Below, piece after piece: positions 46,674 to 59,447 of a DNA stretch of 64,000 nucleotides. The stretch's first letter is position 1; every line of letters starts with the position of its first letter. Source of the stretch: Hymenoscyphus infarciens (taxonomy: Eukaryota; Ascomycota; Leotiomycetes; Helotiales; Helotiaceae); assembly GCA_001414345.1 (NCBI GenBank), contig LLCB01000035.1, forward strand, positions 218,021 through 282,020. Reading direction: 5' to 3'. The notes under the pieces were generated by a model, which saw nothing but the letters and a program-made list of their open reading frames with translations, was not told where the DNA came from and searched no databases. Made by a program: the position numbers and the translations under genes.

Positions 46674-49600
46674 TCAATCCAGTTCGATAGGTTTCGTTTT
46701 CGATCCGTTCGGACTAGGTGGACTAACGACTGTCGTGGGTGTAGGTAGTTTATTAGGATCTTCACTTTCCGTTGGACTGGTAACTCCCATCTGTGACTCA
46801 GCATCATCTTCGTGGATGGTGTCGCCTTCACGGGGTTCCGATGCGGTCGACGCCTTCTCTCTTCGTCGCCGTCGGGCTTTTCGTTCCTCATCTGCGTTTT
46901 CTCTTCTCTTGGATCGTCGGACACTCTCGCGTCGATCTGCGGCCTCTGTATCCTCGGCGCCATCTGCACCACGCATGCCTTGCAATAACATGGCAGCTCG
47001 TTCAGCAATATCATCTTCTGACCCCTCGACTTTCAGAACCATTTCCGGGCTTGTCAGACCTTCACTGACCGAGTCAGCGCTAAGCAATCCTTCCTCGATT
47101 TCGGGTATCTCATCGGGGTCGGGAATCTTCTGTCCAGATGCGACGCGAACTTGGTGCCGATTCTGTAGACGTGCTCGTCTTCTTCGGTCTCGTTGGTCTC
47201 GTACTTGTGGAGCAGCGGCTCTCAGCTTCTCGAGAAGGGAGTCCATAGCACCGGTCGAGACTGGTGAGTTGGGGGCGCTGCCGTCTGAGCCGCTGGTGAT
47301 CTTGAGTTGAGCATGCTTCCGCTTCATTGATGCCTCGTTTCGCTTCCTCTGTGCCTCGAGTTGGATGTTCTTCTCCCGTGACTTCTTCCATTCAATTACG
47401 AAAATTGCCAATTTCGCGAAGAAATCTCTCCGTGCGTTTTCATCGGCAGGATCTTCACCATAGAAGACCATGATATCATCATATGTACGGACCATATCTT
47501 CAAGGTAAAGTTGCATTTGCTCGGCCTTGCGTCGTGCGTCCTTCATTGAACGGAGAACAACTTGACTTACACGATCTTGAGGATGGAATTTCTTTGGATC
47601 GCTCAGGTTGCCGGAGTCCAGAGACATTTGAACATTCTTGATGTTCTCGATATATCGTTTGGCGTCCTGTTGCAGCTGCTCAACGTTAAGCTTCTGGGCC
47701 GTAATGACACCGGTAATGTCGTCCACAAAGCCTTCCCATTCAGGATATTGTGTACGGACAATTCTCTCCACAAGATCTGCAAAGGTAGATTCGTTTTTGT
47801 CGTCCTTGACCATTCCAAGTCGTGCAAGCGAACTCAATTTGAAACCGTTTGCTTGCTTATTCGAGTCATTCATGTAGTTACCAATATCCAGAATCAAACC
47901 CAGTACATTCATGAAAGAGACAGAATCACGCAGTGATTCCGACACCACGACAACCTGTTTGAGCTTGGAGGATACCTCATCGTACTCGGGCTCAAATGAT
48001 CTGGTCAGGCTGAGAGCTCGTATCCTTGACTTCCAATAGTGATGAAGTTCGTATGCCGTTTGGAGGTAGATTTGGTCTTCGCGAGTAAGTTCATTGGGGT
48101 CTAGCTCTCGCTCATCCTTGCTAGCATTTGGTCCAGTCCAATCTTTGCTATAAGGGGCCATGAGCTTGGCGGTGTTCTCGGGAATATTGCACATATCATC
48201 TTTCAACAAGAACTCCATGACAACAGAATTGTCCATGACTTCCTTGTCGCAATGAATGATCATTTGAACAACCTTTTCCACGGGGTAAGCTGAAAACTTG
48301 GCAAGAGAGATTTCTAGTAAAGATTAGTAATGTCGAAAAATTGAGGGGATTGAAATTCCTACGGAAGGTTCTCATCAGATCACTTGAGATGACCTGCTTC
48401 TTGTCTGTCTTCTTGCTAGCACCCTTACCAAGCTGCTTAATTTCCTTGGCCATGAACAGCTTCTCGACTTCGTCTAGAACACCCTTTCTTGTCAACTCAG
48501 CATACTTCTCTTCTTTGTCTGCTGGTGTTGGAGCATGTGCAGCCCAATGCGTAGTCATAGAGTTATCCACCTTCTCCCAATGAAGAGCCTTTAGCTTCTT
48601 CTTTGGTCGCATAACAGGTAAGCCGAGCGATGGGCCTGCGTTATATGATGGAGCTTGCGGTAAGAATTTTCCACCCATTTTGCCTGGCATTGGGGGAGGT
48701 GGTGGAGGAGGCATGCCAGGAATTCCAGGAGTCCCAGGCATTGGGGGTGGAGGAGGTGGGGGAGGTGGTCCACCAGTAAATCCACCAGGAGGCGGCGGCG
48801 GTGGTGGTGGTGGGGGTCCTCCTGTGAAACCATTCGCTTGTCCAGGCATAGGAGGCGGTGGTGGAGGGGGTGGAGGAGGAGGCCCATTGAATACAGGTAC
48901 AGGTACTTTGGGTGGTACTTTGGGTCCTGGGCCATCTTGCGCTTCATCGCTGGGTGTCTTTGGAGTGTCCGATTCCAAGCTTGGATGAGAGGTGCCTGTT
49001 GTAGCACCATCACCGTCTTCGTCATCACTGGCATCATATTTCTTGATTTTCGAGCTCATTTCATCGAGATATCCGGGTGCTTGTTTTGGACGCTTCATCT
49101 CGACGATGCGAGGCTTCTCGTAGACTGTACCCTCTTCATCATCACCAAGATCCTCTTCCCCAATGAATTCTTGAGAATTGACAGGTTTTCTCGGAATCTT
49201 GGTTCCTCTGGAGACACTACCGAGCACGCTGTTTGTGAAATCCCTGTTAGGTGGCGCAAGACCACCTTCAGAGCGTCGTCCTTCTCCATCCCCGTCCATT
49301 TCTTCACGCAGAGCGCGGAGACGATCAGAGGGACCGACAGTATCACCCCAAACCCTACCTTCAAGTTTGAATTGTGTCTTTTGTCGCTCAATTTGCATTT
49401 CAAGGCGATCCATGAGTCGCTCACGATCAAGAATTCCATTCATTTGAGATGGATCACTTTGACCAAGACCTCCAGAAGCGCCCTTGGCAGCATTCGAAGC
49501 AGCAATATCTTGAGCATCACGAAGCATCAGGTAGAGCTCTCTTGTCTCGAGCTCATTACGCTGAGCCTCCTTGGCACGGACGGTTTGGAGGTTATCAACC

Positions 49601-51987
49601 TCGCTTTTCATGGCGTCCATCTGCCTTCGTTGAACATCAATTATTTGGTTCTGCTCGTCTAATTGCCTTTGGAGTTTGGCAACCATTCCTTCAGCACCAA
49701 GTTCAATTTGAGCTCTCATTTCATCTCTTTCTGCCATTGCCGAATCGGCAAGCTGTCGAGCTTCAACAGATTCATCGAGGGCTTGTCTGGCCTCAGAATC
49801 GGTATGAAGTTTGTCGAGTAAGCTCTGGACTGTGAAATTCAAACTTTGCTTCAGATCCATGTCTGGCAGCCGCCTATCCATCGCAACATAACTCAACATA
49901 GAATCCACGAGTTGGAACATTCGTAAGCGTTCTTCCCCGTCGTTTTCTCGGATGAGTAAGAGATGCTGCAAGGCCGAAACAAAGTAGTCCTGGGTCCTAC
50001 TACCTTGGACTTTTGACATGATAGCTTCCACGATTTGGGTTGGGTCAGTGAGATCTTTCACGTCTCCTTCTATGCTATCTTTCATGCTGCTATTATCGCG
50101 CTCCAGCAGATCCTCATAATCGATGGCCTCGTTGGTCCGGAATCTTTCAATTTGCTTGTCAATAATGTCGTATTGAAACCCTTCCATCTTGGTCAATATA
50201 CGCTTGATACCACATGCTGTAAATTGTGCCCGGATATGAACGCGCAGTTGAAGGTCTCGCTCTGGAGCATCCACGACCATATTGATGAGGAACAAGGTAG
50301 CCACGGCATACTCCATAAGGAGGTTTTCCATGCCAATACCACCACTTCGTAGTTCTTCGCTGGCACCCACAAGACTGCCCATCTTTCCTCGGCCGTCGAT
50401 AGTAACCTCCACCACTCGCATCCATGCGTCGAATCGTCCATTTTCTCCATGTTGGTTCTTCACAAAATCCATAGCCTGGATCACCTTGAGATGTCCCTGA
50501 CCATCGGCCCAGTGACACAAAAATGTCAAGACCTCGGATACAAGCTTTCTTGTGGTTAACCGGGGAGAAATTAATGAAGTTGCCAATGAGACAATAACTT
50601 GTTGGTGCATTAAAGCATCGTCCGCGCCAAATTTGTTGTTCATCAGGGCTTTGAGGCATTTCACGATATCGTACTCTCGGTCGAGATCTCTATCACTGGT
50701 ACTTCCATCCGCGGGGGCCGGGCCTTGGGCTTGTCGTCGATTAATCTTTCCGAGGACATTCGTGAGAGCGACCTGTCCCTGACATTCCACAAAAGTCTTG
50801 ACCCACCCAATAGGTTGTGTTCGCAAGCTTACAGCTAAACTCTGCAATTGTTTGGCGGAAATGCTGTTATCCATAACCTTTCTCACGAACCACTCTGGCG
50901 TTCCCTCTTCCTCGGCATTCATCAGCATTTCCATTGCATTTCCATATTGCCCTGTTTGTCGAGTCGTGTTTGTCCTTCGTTTTTGCTCTCCTTGCCATTC
51001 CGTCAGACGGTCCTGATGTACCAATGTCCATTTCTTTGCCGCGGGGTATGCCATCATTTGACGTCGGGCTTGGTCTGGTAAATTGTGCCACCCTCGCTTC
51101 TGCATGAGGGCTAGAAATTGCTCTTCTATAACCCTATCATCTGACGGTTTGTTGATATTAAATCCATCTGGGGCTCCAATGAATGAATTAGTAGAAGCGA
51201 ACCCCGAGGCATGATGGCCTGGAAACTTTGTAGTTCTATGTGACTCGCGACCAGATGCGTGAGACGGGGATAAAGAGTTGTTTGAATACGGAGGAGCTAA
51301 TGCGGTTCTGGAGGAGCTGCCGGAAGAAAATACACTGGAACGTTCGGTACTTGAGTCCTCAAAGGAGCTTCGCCCATAAGCCGATGACTGGTTTGTAGAG
51401 TATGAATCGTACCTCGGGTTGTGGTGTATTGTACTTGCCCCGCTCGTCCTATTGGGTCCCCATTGCTGCAATTGTGTCGTTCGATTTCCCGTCGATGCCA
51501 TGGTGACATTTCCCACATTTGGCACAGGCCGTGGCCCAGAAGGATGAGAACTGCCATTTGGCAACGATGAAGGATCCATGGAGGGGTATTGGTGATAATC
51601 TCCTGCCGCGCTGTTCAAGTGATGGGGTAGAGGTTGGTTTGGATTTCGTACTGGCATATGGTCACTTCGTGGGAGGTATTCCACTGGTATCGGGGATCTG
51701 CCGTCTGCGGCTACGCTGTCATATGGTATTGAAGTGATCACTCCTGCCATCTGATTCAGCCCTCGTAGGTCCGCACCAGGCGAATCGGGGCGGTCCAGCG
51801 AAGCAACCGAAGAGCCTCTGTTATGTCTCGAGGTTCTTGATGAAGTCGATGGCGTCTTGTCCAAGTCTCCTCCCAGATATCTCCCAGCCTCGTCACTGAC
51901 ATTCCGCTTGTCCTTGTCTTTTCTGCTGCTTCTGGAAAAGAAAGACTTCCCGCCAGAAGAGGTTCTAGCCTTGTCTGCTGCCGACAT
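46674..51987 (-). CDS. sepA: Formin, diaphanous-related (SepA/Bni1 type)
   Basis: Nucleates and elongates unbranched actin filaments at hyphal tips and septa under Rho GTPase control. Two exons, 51987..48363 and 48313..46674, joined by a 49-nt intron (GTAGGA to ACTAG) that restores LMRTFQISLAKFSAYPVEKVV in FH2; total 5265 nt (1754 aa), a usual length. Domains: disordered Ser-rich N-terminus (1-280), GTPase-binding/FH3 armadillo region (about 280-680; EEGTPEWFVRKVM, QPIGWVKTFVECQG), coiled coil (about 740-860), FH1 with three poly-Pro runs (about 1030-1100), FH2 (about 1115-1560; PKKKLKALHWEKVD, YPVEKVVQMIIH, LARLGMVKDDK) and a DAD-like MDSLLEKLRAAAPQVRDQRD followed by RRRR, so autoinhibition is expected. 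It is the only actin-regulatory gene here. The antisense strand of FH1 encodes poly-Gly frames that are artefacts. Confidence 0.96.
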
Positions 51988-53257
51988 GATTGGAGCTCGA
52001 GTCGGTGTTTCGCCCTTGATTATGCGGATTCCGTGGTCCCACTCGCTCTAGTAGTGAGTGCGCGACCGTCTTCAGCAAAATTCCCTCCTTCTCTTCAATG
52101 TCTCAGGACCAAGTATCTCCCATGCCTTCTCTCAGGTCTCGATAGCAGCACGCGCGAAGGACGGGTGGAAGCTCAAGTGCTTGGAGGTTGCCAGAATGGA
52201 ACTATACAACATGGAAGACCAGTTAGCATGAATGAGCTATCTTCTACAAAACCCTTGGGTCCCCGCCGGCTCCGTATGGGGTGAGAGTCTGCGAGCTGGT
52301 TGACAAATTGTCCGTTCCCCAATCGGCCATGTCCTTACCCAGAATATCGCCAGAAAAGCAGGTTGTCCTGGCCTTTGTATTATTGATTTTTAACTCTAAA
52401 TCCGGTGAATGTGCTCCCCGCTGGAGATCGGGAGAGAGAGTCGTATAATCGTTCGGTCGCAGGTTTCCCCTTGTCAGACGACAAAAATCGGAGAGGGTTG
52501 GGCAAAGGCTGAAACAAGTCCGACTCCCAAGCTGCTCTGCGGCACTTCGCTCAAACGTTTCCCCACGGTCGCAAGAGGAAGAAACAGAAACAGAATACCG
52601 AGAGATGACGCTGTCAATGGGGGGTGTACAAGTAGGAGGTGTTGGATCGGTGGGTGTCGTGGGTGGTGGAATAAGTGAAAAGGATCAAAAGAGTGTCGCT
52701 GCTACGACGCGCCGACGGGAGGATGAAGTGACGGGCGTCGTTGGGGGTTTCTCCTGACACATCCCTGTCACTTGGTCTGGATGTCAAAGTGAAAGCGGCG
52801 GGCCGATTTGTGAATGGAGCGGAAAGTGCTAACGAGGCACAACATTAACCAACACCAACAAAACCAGGTTAAACCAAGAATTTTAAAGGGAACAGGTGAA
52901 GCAGAAAGTCTTGACTTTACTTGGAAGTATTTTAAGACATTTCTATATGATTGATGCTATTTGTAGTTATTACAACAAAGGTCCAAAGAACTAGACATGG
53001 CCGCTGTAACCGAATTTCTTTGCAGCCCTGTGGCGCTCAGTTCAACCTCTGGCTGGCCTGAGGTGGCTGGTGCTGGCTCTGGCTCCACGCTGAGCCTGAG
53101 AGAGGCCTTAGAGCATCCACTCTCCCTACCAACGTCACAGGGAGGACCAGGCTACCTACACTCTCTACCACAAACAATCCTTTGCCTTTAGTCTTGTGCT
53201 AACTGACCACCATTCTTCCTACTTAAATCTTTCCACCACACGCTCTTTTCAGCCCGA
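51988..53257. promoter_or_regulatory. Shared upstream region of formin and the small membrane-protein gene
   Basis: 1.27 kb between two divergent start codons. Leader-like sequence lies next to each gene; 52900-53000 is more AT-rich. Short open frames here (for example at 52409-52678) lack any family pattern. No specific regulatory motif identified. Confidence 0.45.
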
Positions 53258-53910
53258 ATGCCCTCTCTTCCTTCGAGCTCTACAACCATCAAATTCCTCC
53301 GTGGTACGTGGACTCGGGGAGCTGACGGCGATATCTATATTCCACATCCAGCTCCGGACGCGGCGGGAAACGAGGACGAGGAATCCAGGATGGGGTCTGC
53401 GTTGTCGTTATTAAAGGTAGGAAGCTGCGCATTCTGAAGAATCTGGAAATGTTTAACGTAATCTAGACCCTGCTTGTGCCAGCAATCATATCGCTCATCC
53501 TTTACCTCCTCATTTCCTTTTTGATTGTGCCAGTTTGGAAGAGATACCGAGGGCGCTATAGCAATTACCTACCTCTCGATGCGATTTCTACACAGACGAC
53601 ATCATTTCGACAAAAGGTGCAAGGGGCATTAGTGCAGCTGCTAGTCCCATCAGGTTGGAGGGCTCACTTTGATCGAAATCGCCATACGGTCAGCGCTCAA
53701 GATGGAATGGGAGAAAGTGATTTTGACGACGAGGAAGGGGAGGAATTATTTGACGTAGATGACAATCGTAGAGAAGCATTATCGCTGGATGCTCGAAGAG
53801 GACGAGATGAGGATGGCAGGCGATTAAGTCGGGATTTGGAGGAGGGCTTCAAAGATGACAGCGATGACGAAACAGAAGACGATCGACAACCTCGAACTGT
53901 ATCGCGCTGA
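53258..53910 (+). CDS. Small single-pass membrane protein, conserved-looking, unknown function
   Basis: Exons 53258..53416 and 53467..53910 (603 nt, 200 aa), joined at AAG|GTAGGA to ATCTAG|ACC in phase 0. The N-terminal ~50 residues are hydrophilic (FLRGTWTRGADGDIYIPHPA). One membrane segment lies at about residues 55-75 (TLLVPAIISLILYLLISFLI), followed by VPVWKRYRGRYSNYLPL. The second half is strongly acidic, with Asp/Glu runs (SDFDDEEGEELFDVDD, DDSDDETEDD), and probably disordered. Positive residues after the segment suggest that the tail is cytosolic. No family name recognised. Its 3' end faces the RING-finger gene, with about 230 bp between stops. Confidence 0.78.
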
Positions 53911-54143
53911 ACGAAACATGAATATATTGTTCGATCAAAATATACAAAAACTTGAGGAATAGCAGATGCTGGGTATCGTCGCCTGAAAACATTGGGGAAA
54001 TCGCAAACTCCGGGAATTACCAAACCCAACTCCAACGCACGACGAGTAAGAGACAATCGCTGCTGTACCAAACCGTCAGCTTACGAAATACCTCAGACGG
54101 GAAAGTCTACCTACAAGTACAAAATCTGAGGCAAAGCAAAAGC

Positions 54144-54821
54144 TCACCACTGCACCCTCTCCCGCTCCAACTGCACCCTCAAATCATCAACCTCCTTCCC
54201 CCACCCCTTCCCCTCCAATTCCACCCTCCCCTCTGTACAAATACCCCCCCAAACACTAGGCAACCATTCCCTCATCTCCCTCAAAACCCGCTCCTCCTCC
54301 TCCCTCTTCCTCCTCAGCACACCCAAAACCCCATCTCCCCTACAGACAACACACATCTCGGGCATCTCCTCCTCCTTCACACACTTGGGCGACCTCTCCA
54401 CCTCAGCGGGGCGTATCAAATGTCCGCATTTGGAGTATAACATGCTACGTCGACATTGTGGGCAGTCTTTGTGAGGGGAGTCGTTCTCGAGCCAGCGGGT
54501 TATGCAGATGGATCCGAATGTGTGGGAACAGGGAAGAACTAAGAGGGTTTCTGTGAGGCCGTCATCGGGACGGGGGAGGGAGAGGGGGTGGGAGCAGATT
54601 GTGCATCTTTCGACTTCTTCTTTTTGGGGAGGGGAGGTAAGGGGGGATTTGGGGGTGGATTTTGAGAAGATGGAGGGGCTGGTTAAGAACCAGGATTTCA
54701 GACGTCGGAATGTTGGCATCGTTGGTTTTGCGATATTGGTGAGTAGACTGGTGGAGAAGAAACAAGGTTCTGGAAAAATCGTAGAAGCTTCTTTCACAAA
54801 TTCGGGTTTCTTTGTTGCCAT
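54144..54821 (-). CDS. RING-finger protein, putative E3 ubiquitin ligase
   Basis: Single exon, 225 aa, with a clear ATG start at 54821. The RING begins with CTIC (about residue 73), then LPCSHTFGSICITRWLE and CPQC, giving spacing typical of a C3HC4/H2-type finger. The fifth ligand position reads Gly (HTFG) where Cys or His is usual; this HxFG variant is common in fungal RING proteins. A second CxxC pair (MCVVC) lies near residue 166. The C-terminal part is Glu/Arg-rich and helical, perhaps a coiled coil. The expected role is substrate ubiquitylation with an E2; the substrate is unknown. An internal ATG (MPTFRRLKSW) is an alternative start. Confidence 0.85.
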   Translation of the reverse strand: MATKKPEFVKEASTIFPEPCFFSTSLLTNIAKPTMPTFRRLKSWFLTSPSIFSKSTPKSPLTSPPQKEEVERCTICSHPLSLPRPDDGLTETLLVLPCSHTFGSICITRWLENDSPHKDCPQCRRSMLYSKCGHLIRPAEVERSPKCVKEEEMPEMCVVCRGDGVLGVLRRKREEEERVLREMREWLPSVWGGICTEGRVELEGKGWGKEVDDLRVQLERERVQW

Positions 54822-56639
54822 CTCCTTGGGAAATTCTACATCTGGACTGCTTTATATATATCACAAAGGTAAATGGACATGTGCCTTGGCTGAATGGTTT
54901 GGCTGGTCTCCGGGGGGGGTGTTTGGTACGCATGGCTGTGTTGATGACTGAAGCCAGCAGACCGATAGGCAGATAGTGCCACGGTGGTAGGGTCAGTGAG
55001 CAGTAGGCAGTAAGCAGTGTGTAAGTAGGTCAGTAAGTAAGGTGTGGTAGGAACTTGGGCTGGGAGTTTGGTATGTATATGCTGAGCATGGGTATTTCAG
55101 CCTTATGACCCCGTTGAGTTGGGGAAGTCAGCCGGAGGTAAGTGAGACATGCGAGACATGGGATTTTGGGGTGTGCATGTCTTTTCTGTGTGTATTTTGA
55201 GGACTTGGGAAGAGAGAGAGTTGGCGATTTGAAGACTTCGAATATTCGGTTGAGGGTTCGATTGGAGAGTTGCTTTTGTAGATGTACTTGTCGTTACACC
55301 ACTTTATTGGAGACTGTTTTTCTTTTCTTTTCTTTTTTTTTTGTGTTTTCGGACCATTCTATTCATCTTCGAGATATCTAAACTCGCGTGCTTGTTTCTG
55401 TTCTTCGGTATATCTTCTATCTATCCTCTTCTAAGATTCCCTGAAACCACTCACTCTTCGCCTTTTCGCTCATTAAAACGGAATTGATTAAATCAAAATA
55501 ACCTAGGTAAGCTTTAGCTCCGATCAGTAAATCCACGATAAGAGATGCAGATGTAGGTTACCCGACATAGGATTATGTTCTTGGCTTGGTATGTGATACT
55601 ATTCTAGGTGTGGTGTATATTCCAGGTGTGTATCCCAGGTCGGTATTATCTGCTGACTATGTTTTACATGTGGAGGAGGCGGAGCTGCTTATTTCGAGGT
55701 TGGATGTGAGACAGGTGGTATGGTCAGCTGAGCTTGGGGTCACGTGTTTTTGAATGCGATCCCAAGAGAGAGAGAGAGGATGGAGTATTAGTGAAATGAG
55801 GATAAATGAAGAAAATGAGGTAGACAAGTTAATGATATTAATGTTATACATTTTTATTTTAAGTTACTAGACGTTTTTCTTTAGTTAGAAGAGAGAGGTA
55901 GAGAGGTTATTAGATATAAGTAGATCTTTTTTTTAAAAAAAAAAAAAAGTTAGAATAATTAGATTCGGATATATTTCCTCAGACTTGCGTACTAATACTT
56001 TTATATTAGCTCTCGATATAAATCGATACTCTTTTACTCTAATACGATTAGCGCGATATATCGTTAGTAAAAAAGAGACGATTATTAATCTATATCGGTT
56101 TTTTTTAAGCTAGTAGCTCTATATAGTAAATATAAATCATATAATATAATTTACTCTTTTTGAATCTAAAAGCTAGTTTTCTTTTATATAAATACTATAT
56201 TAATATATCTAGATTAATCAGTCTTATATTAATAAAAAGTATATAACTCTGCTTAAAGTCGAGCCTGTAGATTCTATTAGCTGTCGGCACGGACTTACTC
56301 TCTAGCGATTATATGACTCGATATATCGACATATATCGTATATACTAATATATTATTAGCTAAGTTCTACTCGATACGATAATCGTCAGTAACCCCCTCG
56401 ATATTTTATCGATAGTATCAGTGCCCAAGTCTGTATTTCCTAAAGAATAGAAAAGAAAGGAGGTTTCTATAGCAAGTTTAGTTCGAAAACAGCGACGTGG
56501 GAGGAAGTTTATGAAGTAAGGGGGTTGCTTGACAAAGTAACTCGCCAAGCCTCAGCCGTCTATATAAACACTCCTCCCTTCAATCACAATCTTCCTTCTT
56601 CCAAAAGCAAAGCTTCACTCGCAAGTTTCAGCTCCAAAG
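54822..56639. other. Intergenic DNA becoming AT-rich, no gene
   Basis: Ordinary composition to about 55700, then a strongly AT-rich segment (55850-56380) with long A and T runs and stop-dense frames, most likely a mutated repeat. A TATATAAAC box at about 56560 and a CT/CA-rich leader directly precede the next frame. Confidence 0.45.
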
Positions 56640-57119
56640 GTGACAGAACCTATCTTCAGAGGTCCCGAGCCCTTGCCCAAGATTCTTGATGCGGAATACT
56701 ACGCGTCCAACATCTTTCAACATGACGACTCTCCCTCCCACGCCATCAAGTTGCTGGACGCGATGGGGCCAAAAAATGCCAAATCTATCAAACTGTGTGT
56801 TGTTAATGTCGATGAACTATACATTTCTGTAAGCGAACGATTACCACACTCCGCATATGCTTCAAATCCATCCGCACTACAGAATATAAAACCTGGAGAG
56901 GAGACTCAGAAGCCGAATGGACCTAAACGGTGGGAATTATTTGTTGTGTTCTCGAAGAAGATGACGGGACTGAGGGAGTTGCAGGTTTGGTTGGGGTGCG
57001 ATGCTGACCGTGGTAATTTTGGAGGCGGTTTCGATGTTAAGTTCGTCAGAGCAATTGGGATGATTGGGAGTCTTGAGAAACTTTTTCTTTGTGAATGTTA
57101 CGCGAAGGAATGGCCGTAA
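56640..57119 (+). pseudogene. Fragment of a fungal LPxEIR-motif family protein (C-terminal half)
   Basis: An open frame of 159 codons without an ATG: it begins at GTG right after a leader-like, TATA-preceded sequence. Its content (KLLDAMGPKNAKSIKLCVV, MTGLRELQVWLG, FVRAIGMIGSLEKLFL, CYAKEWP) resembles the second half of the large fungal F-box-like family with an N-terminal LPxEIR motif (I believe DUF7730-like). The N-terminal motif is missing. The start may have been lost by mutation, or an upstream exon may lie in the AT-rich DNA. Probably a decayed copy. Confidence 0.5.
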
Positions 57120-57646
57120 TACTCGATTGAGAAGACTGGTGTTAATATTGTGGAGAGGAAGAATGAGATAGTAATTCAGGATAGGGAGATTGCGCATGAT
57201 CGGGAACACCAAGGTGGACATGAAGATTTGACGCCTTCAGAGGGTCGGTACATCGGTTATTGTCTGTTGTTGTAGTAGAAGAAGCGTTCAGGATCTGATT
57301 TGCATTGATGTGTGGAGGAACTCGGTTGCTGGAGGGGAGACAAACCTTTCAACTGGTTACTATTTTCCACCTCAATATAAATCTTAAATACACAACATCA
57401 ACAGCTTCAAATATTTAATACAAGTCCCTCGGGCCAACTTGTCCCTTTCTGACCTCCAATTTCCCCGAACTCTGGCTACCTCACAATGAGGAGTTTTAGG
57501 TGTACTACAAGCGCCCCCGGCCCAAGAAATAAATAAACGAAAGAAGTTTGTTTAACAACTGCAACTGGTTCTAACATTCTGACCTCATTAGAAGCCCAAT
57601 CACTGCCCCACATCTTTTGAACCTCGATCTCGATTCTTAATTTTTT
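57120..57646. other. Intergenic, no gene
   Basis: Between two oppositely directed fragments of the LPxEIR family. The plus frame continues for about 30 codons beyond the TAA at 57117-57119 with plausible residues, then loses coherence. Confidence 0.4.
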
Positions 57647-58258
57647 TTAGTGCGGGCAATGAAGCAAGACTCCCGTCTTCCACACGGAGACCCAACTCTC
57701 AAACTCGGGGCTGTCGGCTCCTGGTGCGCTGTTTGGCCACCAGGACAAGCGGATAGAGGATATTTGAGAATATAGTTGGGGGAGAAGGAGGAGGTGGAAG
57801 TATAGAAGAGAGTGGTGCATGTCGACTGCGAAGGTGTTGGCGGGGCCGATTGCTTCAGAGTACCTAGATATTATTAGCTTGCTCGCCCCGCAAAGCGATA
57901 ACGAAACAAACGCTTGCCGACAAGTCAATACAAAAGATAGTAGATTTGACCGCGGAACCCAATGGCGTAAAAGATGTCCTTCTTCTTGAAGAAGATGGCC
58001 TCTTGAAAGAGTGAGATGTATTGTCCTTTCTCCGACAGCCTTTTTCCAAATTAGAGTACGGATTTCGAGTGGAAGTTTGGTGAAGATGAATGATTTGGTC
58101 GGGGGGGGGGGGGTGGTTTTTTGTGGCAAGCTCCAGAAATGGGGTTTTAGTTGTGACGGAGGTGTCAGTGGTCGTTTTCGGGCTTTTGGTGACTTAGGAA
58201 CCGTGATATAAATCCATCTTCGGAAGCCTGGTTGGCGAGGCTTACGACGTCTTACCAA
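57647..58258 (-). CDS. LPxEIR-motif (F-box-like) fungal family protein, short or truncated
   Basis: The minus strand encodes a basic N-terminus, FTKLPLEIRTLIWKKAVG (the LPxEIR signature that opens this family), LLSFVLTCRQ and YSEAIGPANTFAVD. A 48-nt intron 57864-57911 (GTTTGT to ATCTAG) joins CRQA to YSEAIG; without it a foreign stretch is inserted. Exons 58258..57912 and 57863..57647 total 564 nt, 187 aa. Family members are usually longer, so the C-terminus looks cut off. The frame starts at a non-ATG codon, so the true start is unresolved and may lie in an upstream exon. A poly-G run of 13 lies within the Pro-rich part, at about 58102. Function unknown. Confidence 0.6.
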   Translation of the reverse strand: MVRRRKPRQPGFRRWIYITVPKSPKARKRPLTPPSQLKPHFWSLPQKTTPPPPTKSFIFTKLPLEIRTLIWKKAVGERTIHLTLSRGHLLQEEGHLLRHWVPRSNLLSFVLTCRQAFVSLSLCGASKLIISRYSEAIGPANTFAVDMHHSLLYFHLLLLPQLYSQISSIRLSWWPNSAPGADSPEFESWVSVWKTGVLLHCPH

Positions 58259-59447
58259 CCGGAGATATTGGAGACAGTGCCAGGTGTACCTTTCTTAGTT
58301 GCTGCTTGAAGATTTATTTCGGTGTGTGCCTGGTTGTGTGCCTGGTTGTTCAAAGGTTTAGCAAACCACTACGTAACGAAACAATGTGTGCCCTCGGTGC
58401 TTTCGGACTGTGTGGTGCCGTGTGGACTTAAGATGCAGATTAAAATCTTCCAAAGAAAAATGGAAGAACAAGATGAGAATTGGACTGCAATAGTAGTGCC
58501 TCCAAAGTTGTGTCATCACGTGGTAATTTCAAGACCCGCCCTCGGATTTTTCTCTTCTTGTCGACTCACACAATTCTCATCTAAAGAAGTTTATGTATTT
58601 GGAGAACAGGCGTGAATGTGGACTACAAAAGACTGCCGTATGAAACAAATTTCAGTTAGTTATCCAATTTATCCAACCGAGCGAAAACTTGGCCGTAGTA
58701 GATAGGGATCGGACATGGACACGCCGTAAGGAACTTTTCCGAGATGCAGTGGCTTTTCTGAGCTATATGCTATCATCTGAAACCTGTTGTATGTTTCCTG
58801 AATTTGAGATTTGAACAGTTATGCGGGGCTAAGCGAGGTAAAAAGGGGGAGGGGGCCAATCCTCAAGATGGGGAGGGCAGAGTTATAAAAGTTGTGTATG
58901 GGAAACCGCAATCCCAGTATTCTCCAGTTTTCAAGACACAGTTCTATGAAATACTCAGCCACTTAGGTCACCACCAACAGACCATCTTGGTTGGTGTTGC
59001 ACTGTTGGTGTTGGTGATTGGCCAGGGTCTATGCAAATCGACAGGTCATTGTTAGGGCCCTTCACCAACAAACTTCCCCCCTCTGTAAGCTACTAATTAT
59101 ACATGGTCTTCTCTTGCATCACTTTCTAAGTTTTCAACGTAAGTCACACCACCAGAGACAGCGGCAACATTCTTTGAGAATTATTATTAACAACCGCCAT
59201 ACTCTCTATTATTAATTTTTATTTCTGTTGGAGTATTTCATTTTAAGTTTTGAGCTTCTCTTTCTTCCTAGACATGTGTAGATGGCGTTGCTTTCTATTG
59301 CGCAGACGACCGAAGCCGAAATATCGTCTCTTGGCATATAACAAATACCACCAAGCCCGTTGGTTTCAACTACCTTAGTCACTGGGGGCACGAACACGCT
59401 TTCTAACGATCCTGTTGCTAGACGCTTTTCGCCCCCAATAGACAGTC
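58259..59447. other. Intergenic, no gene seen
   Basis: Short frames only, none with a family pattern. Confidence 0.4.

Noticed and set aside
48680..48988. Plus-strand poly-Gly open frame opposite the formin FH1 region
   Set aside because: It is the antisense of poly-Pro codons; the minus-strand formin frame is long, domain-complete and spliced in phase.
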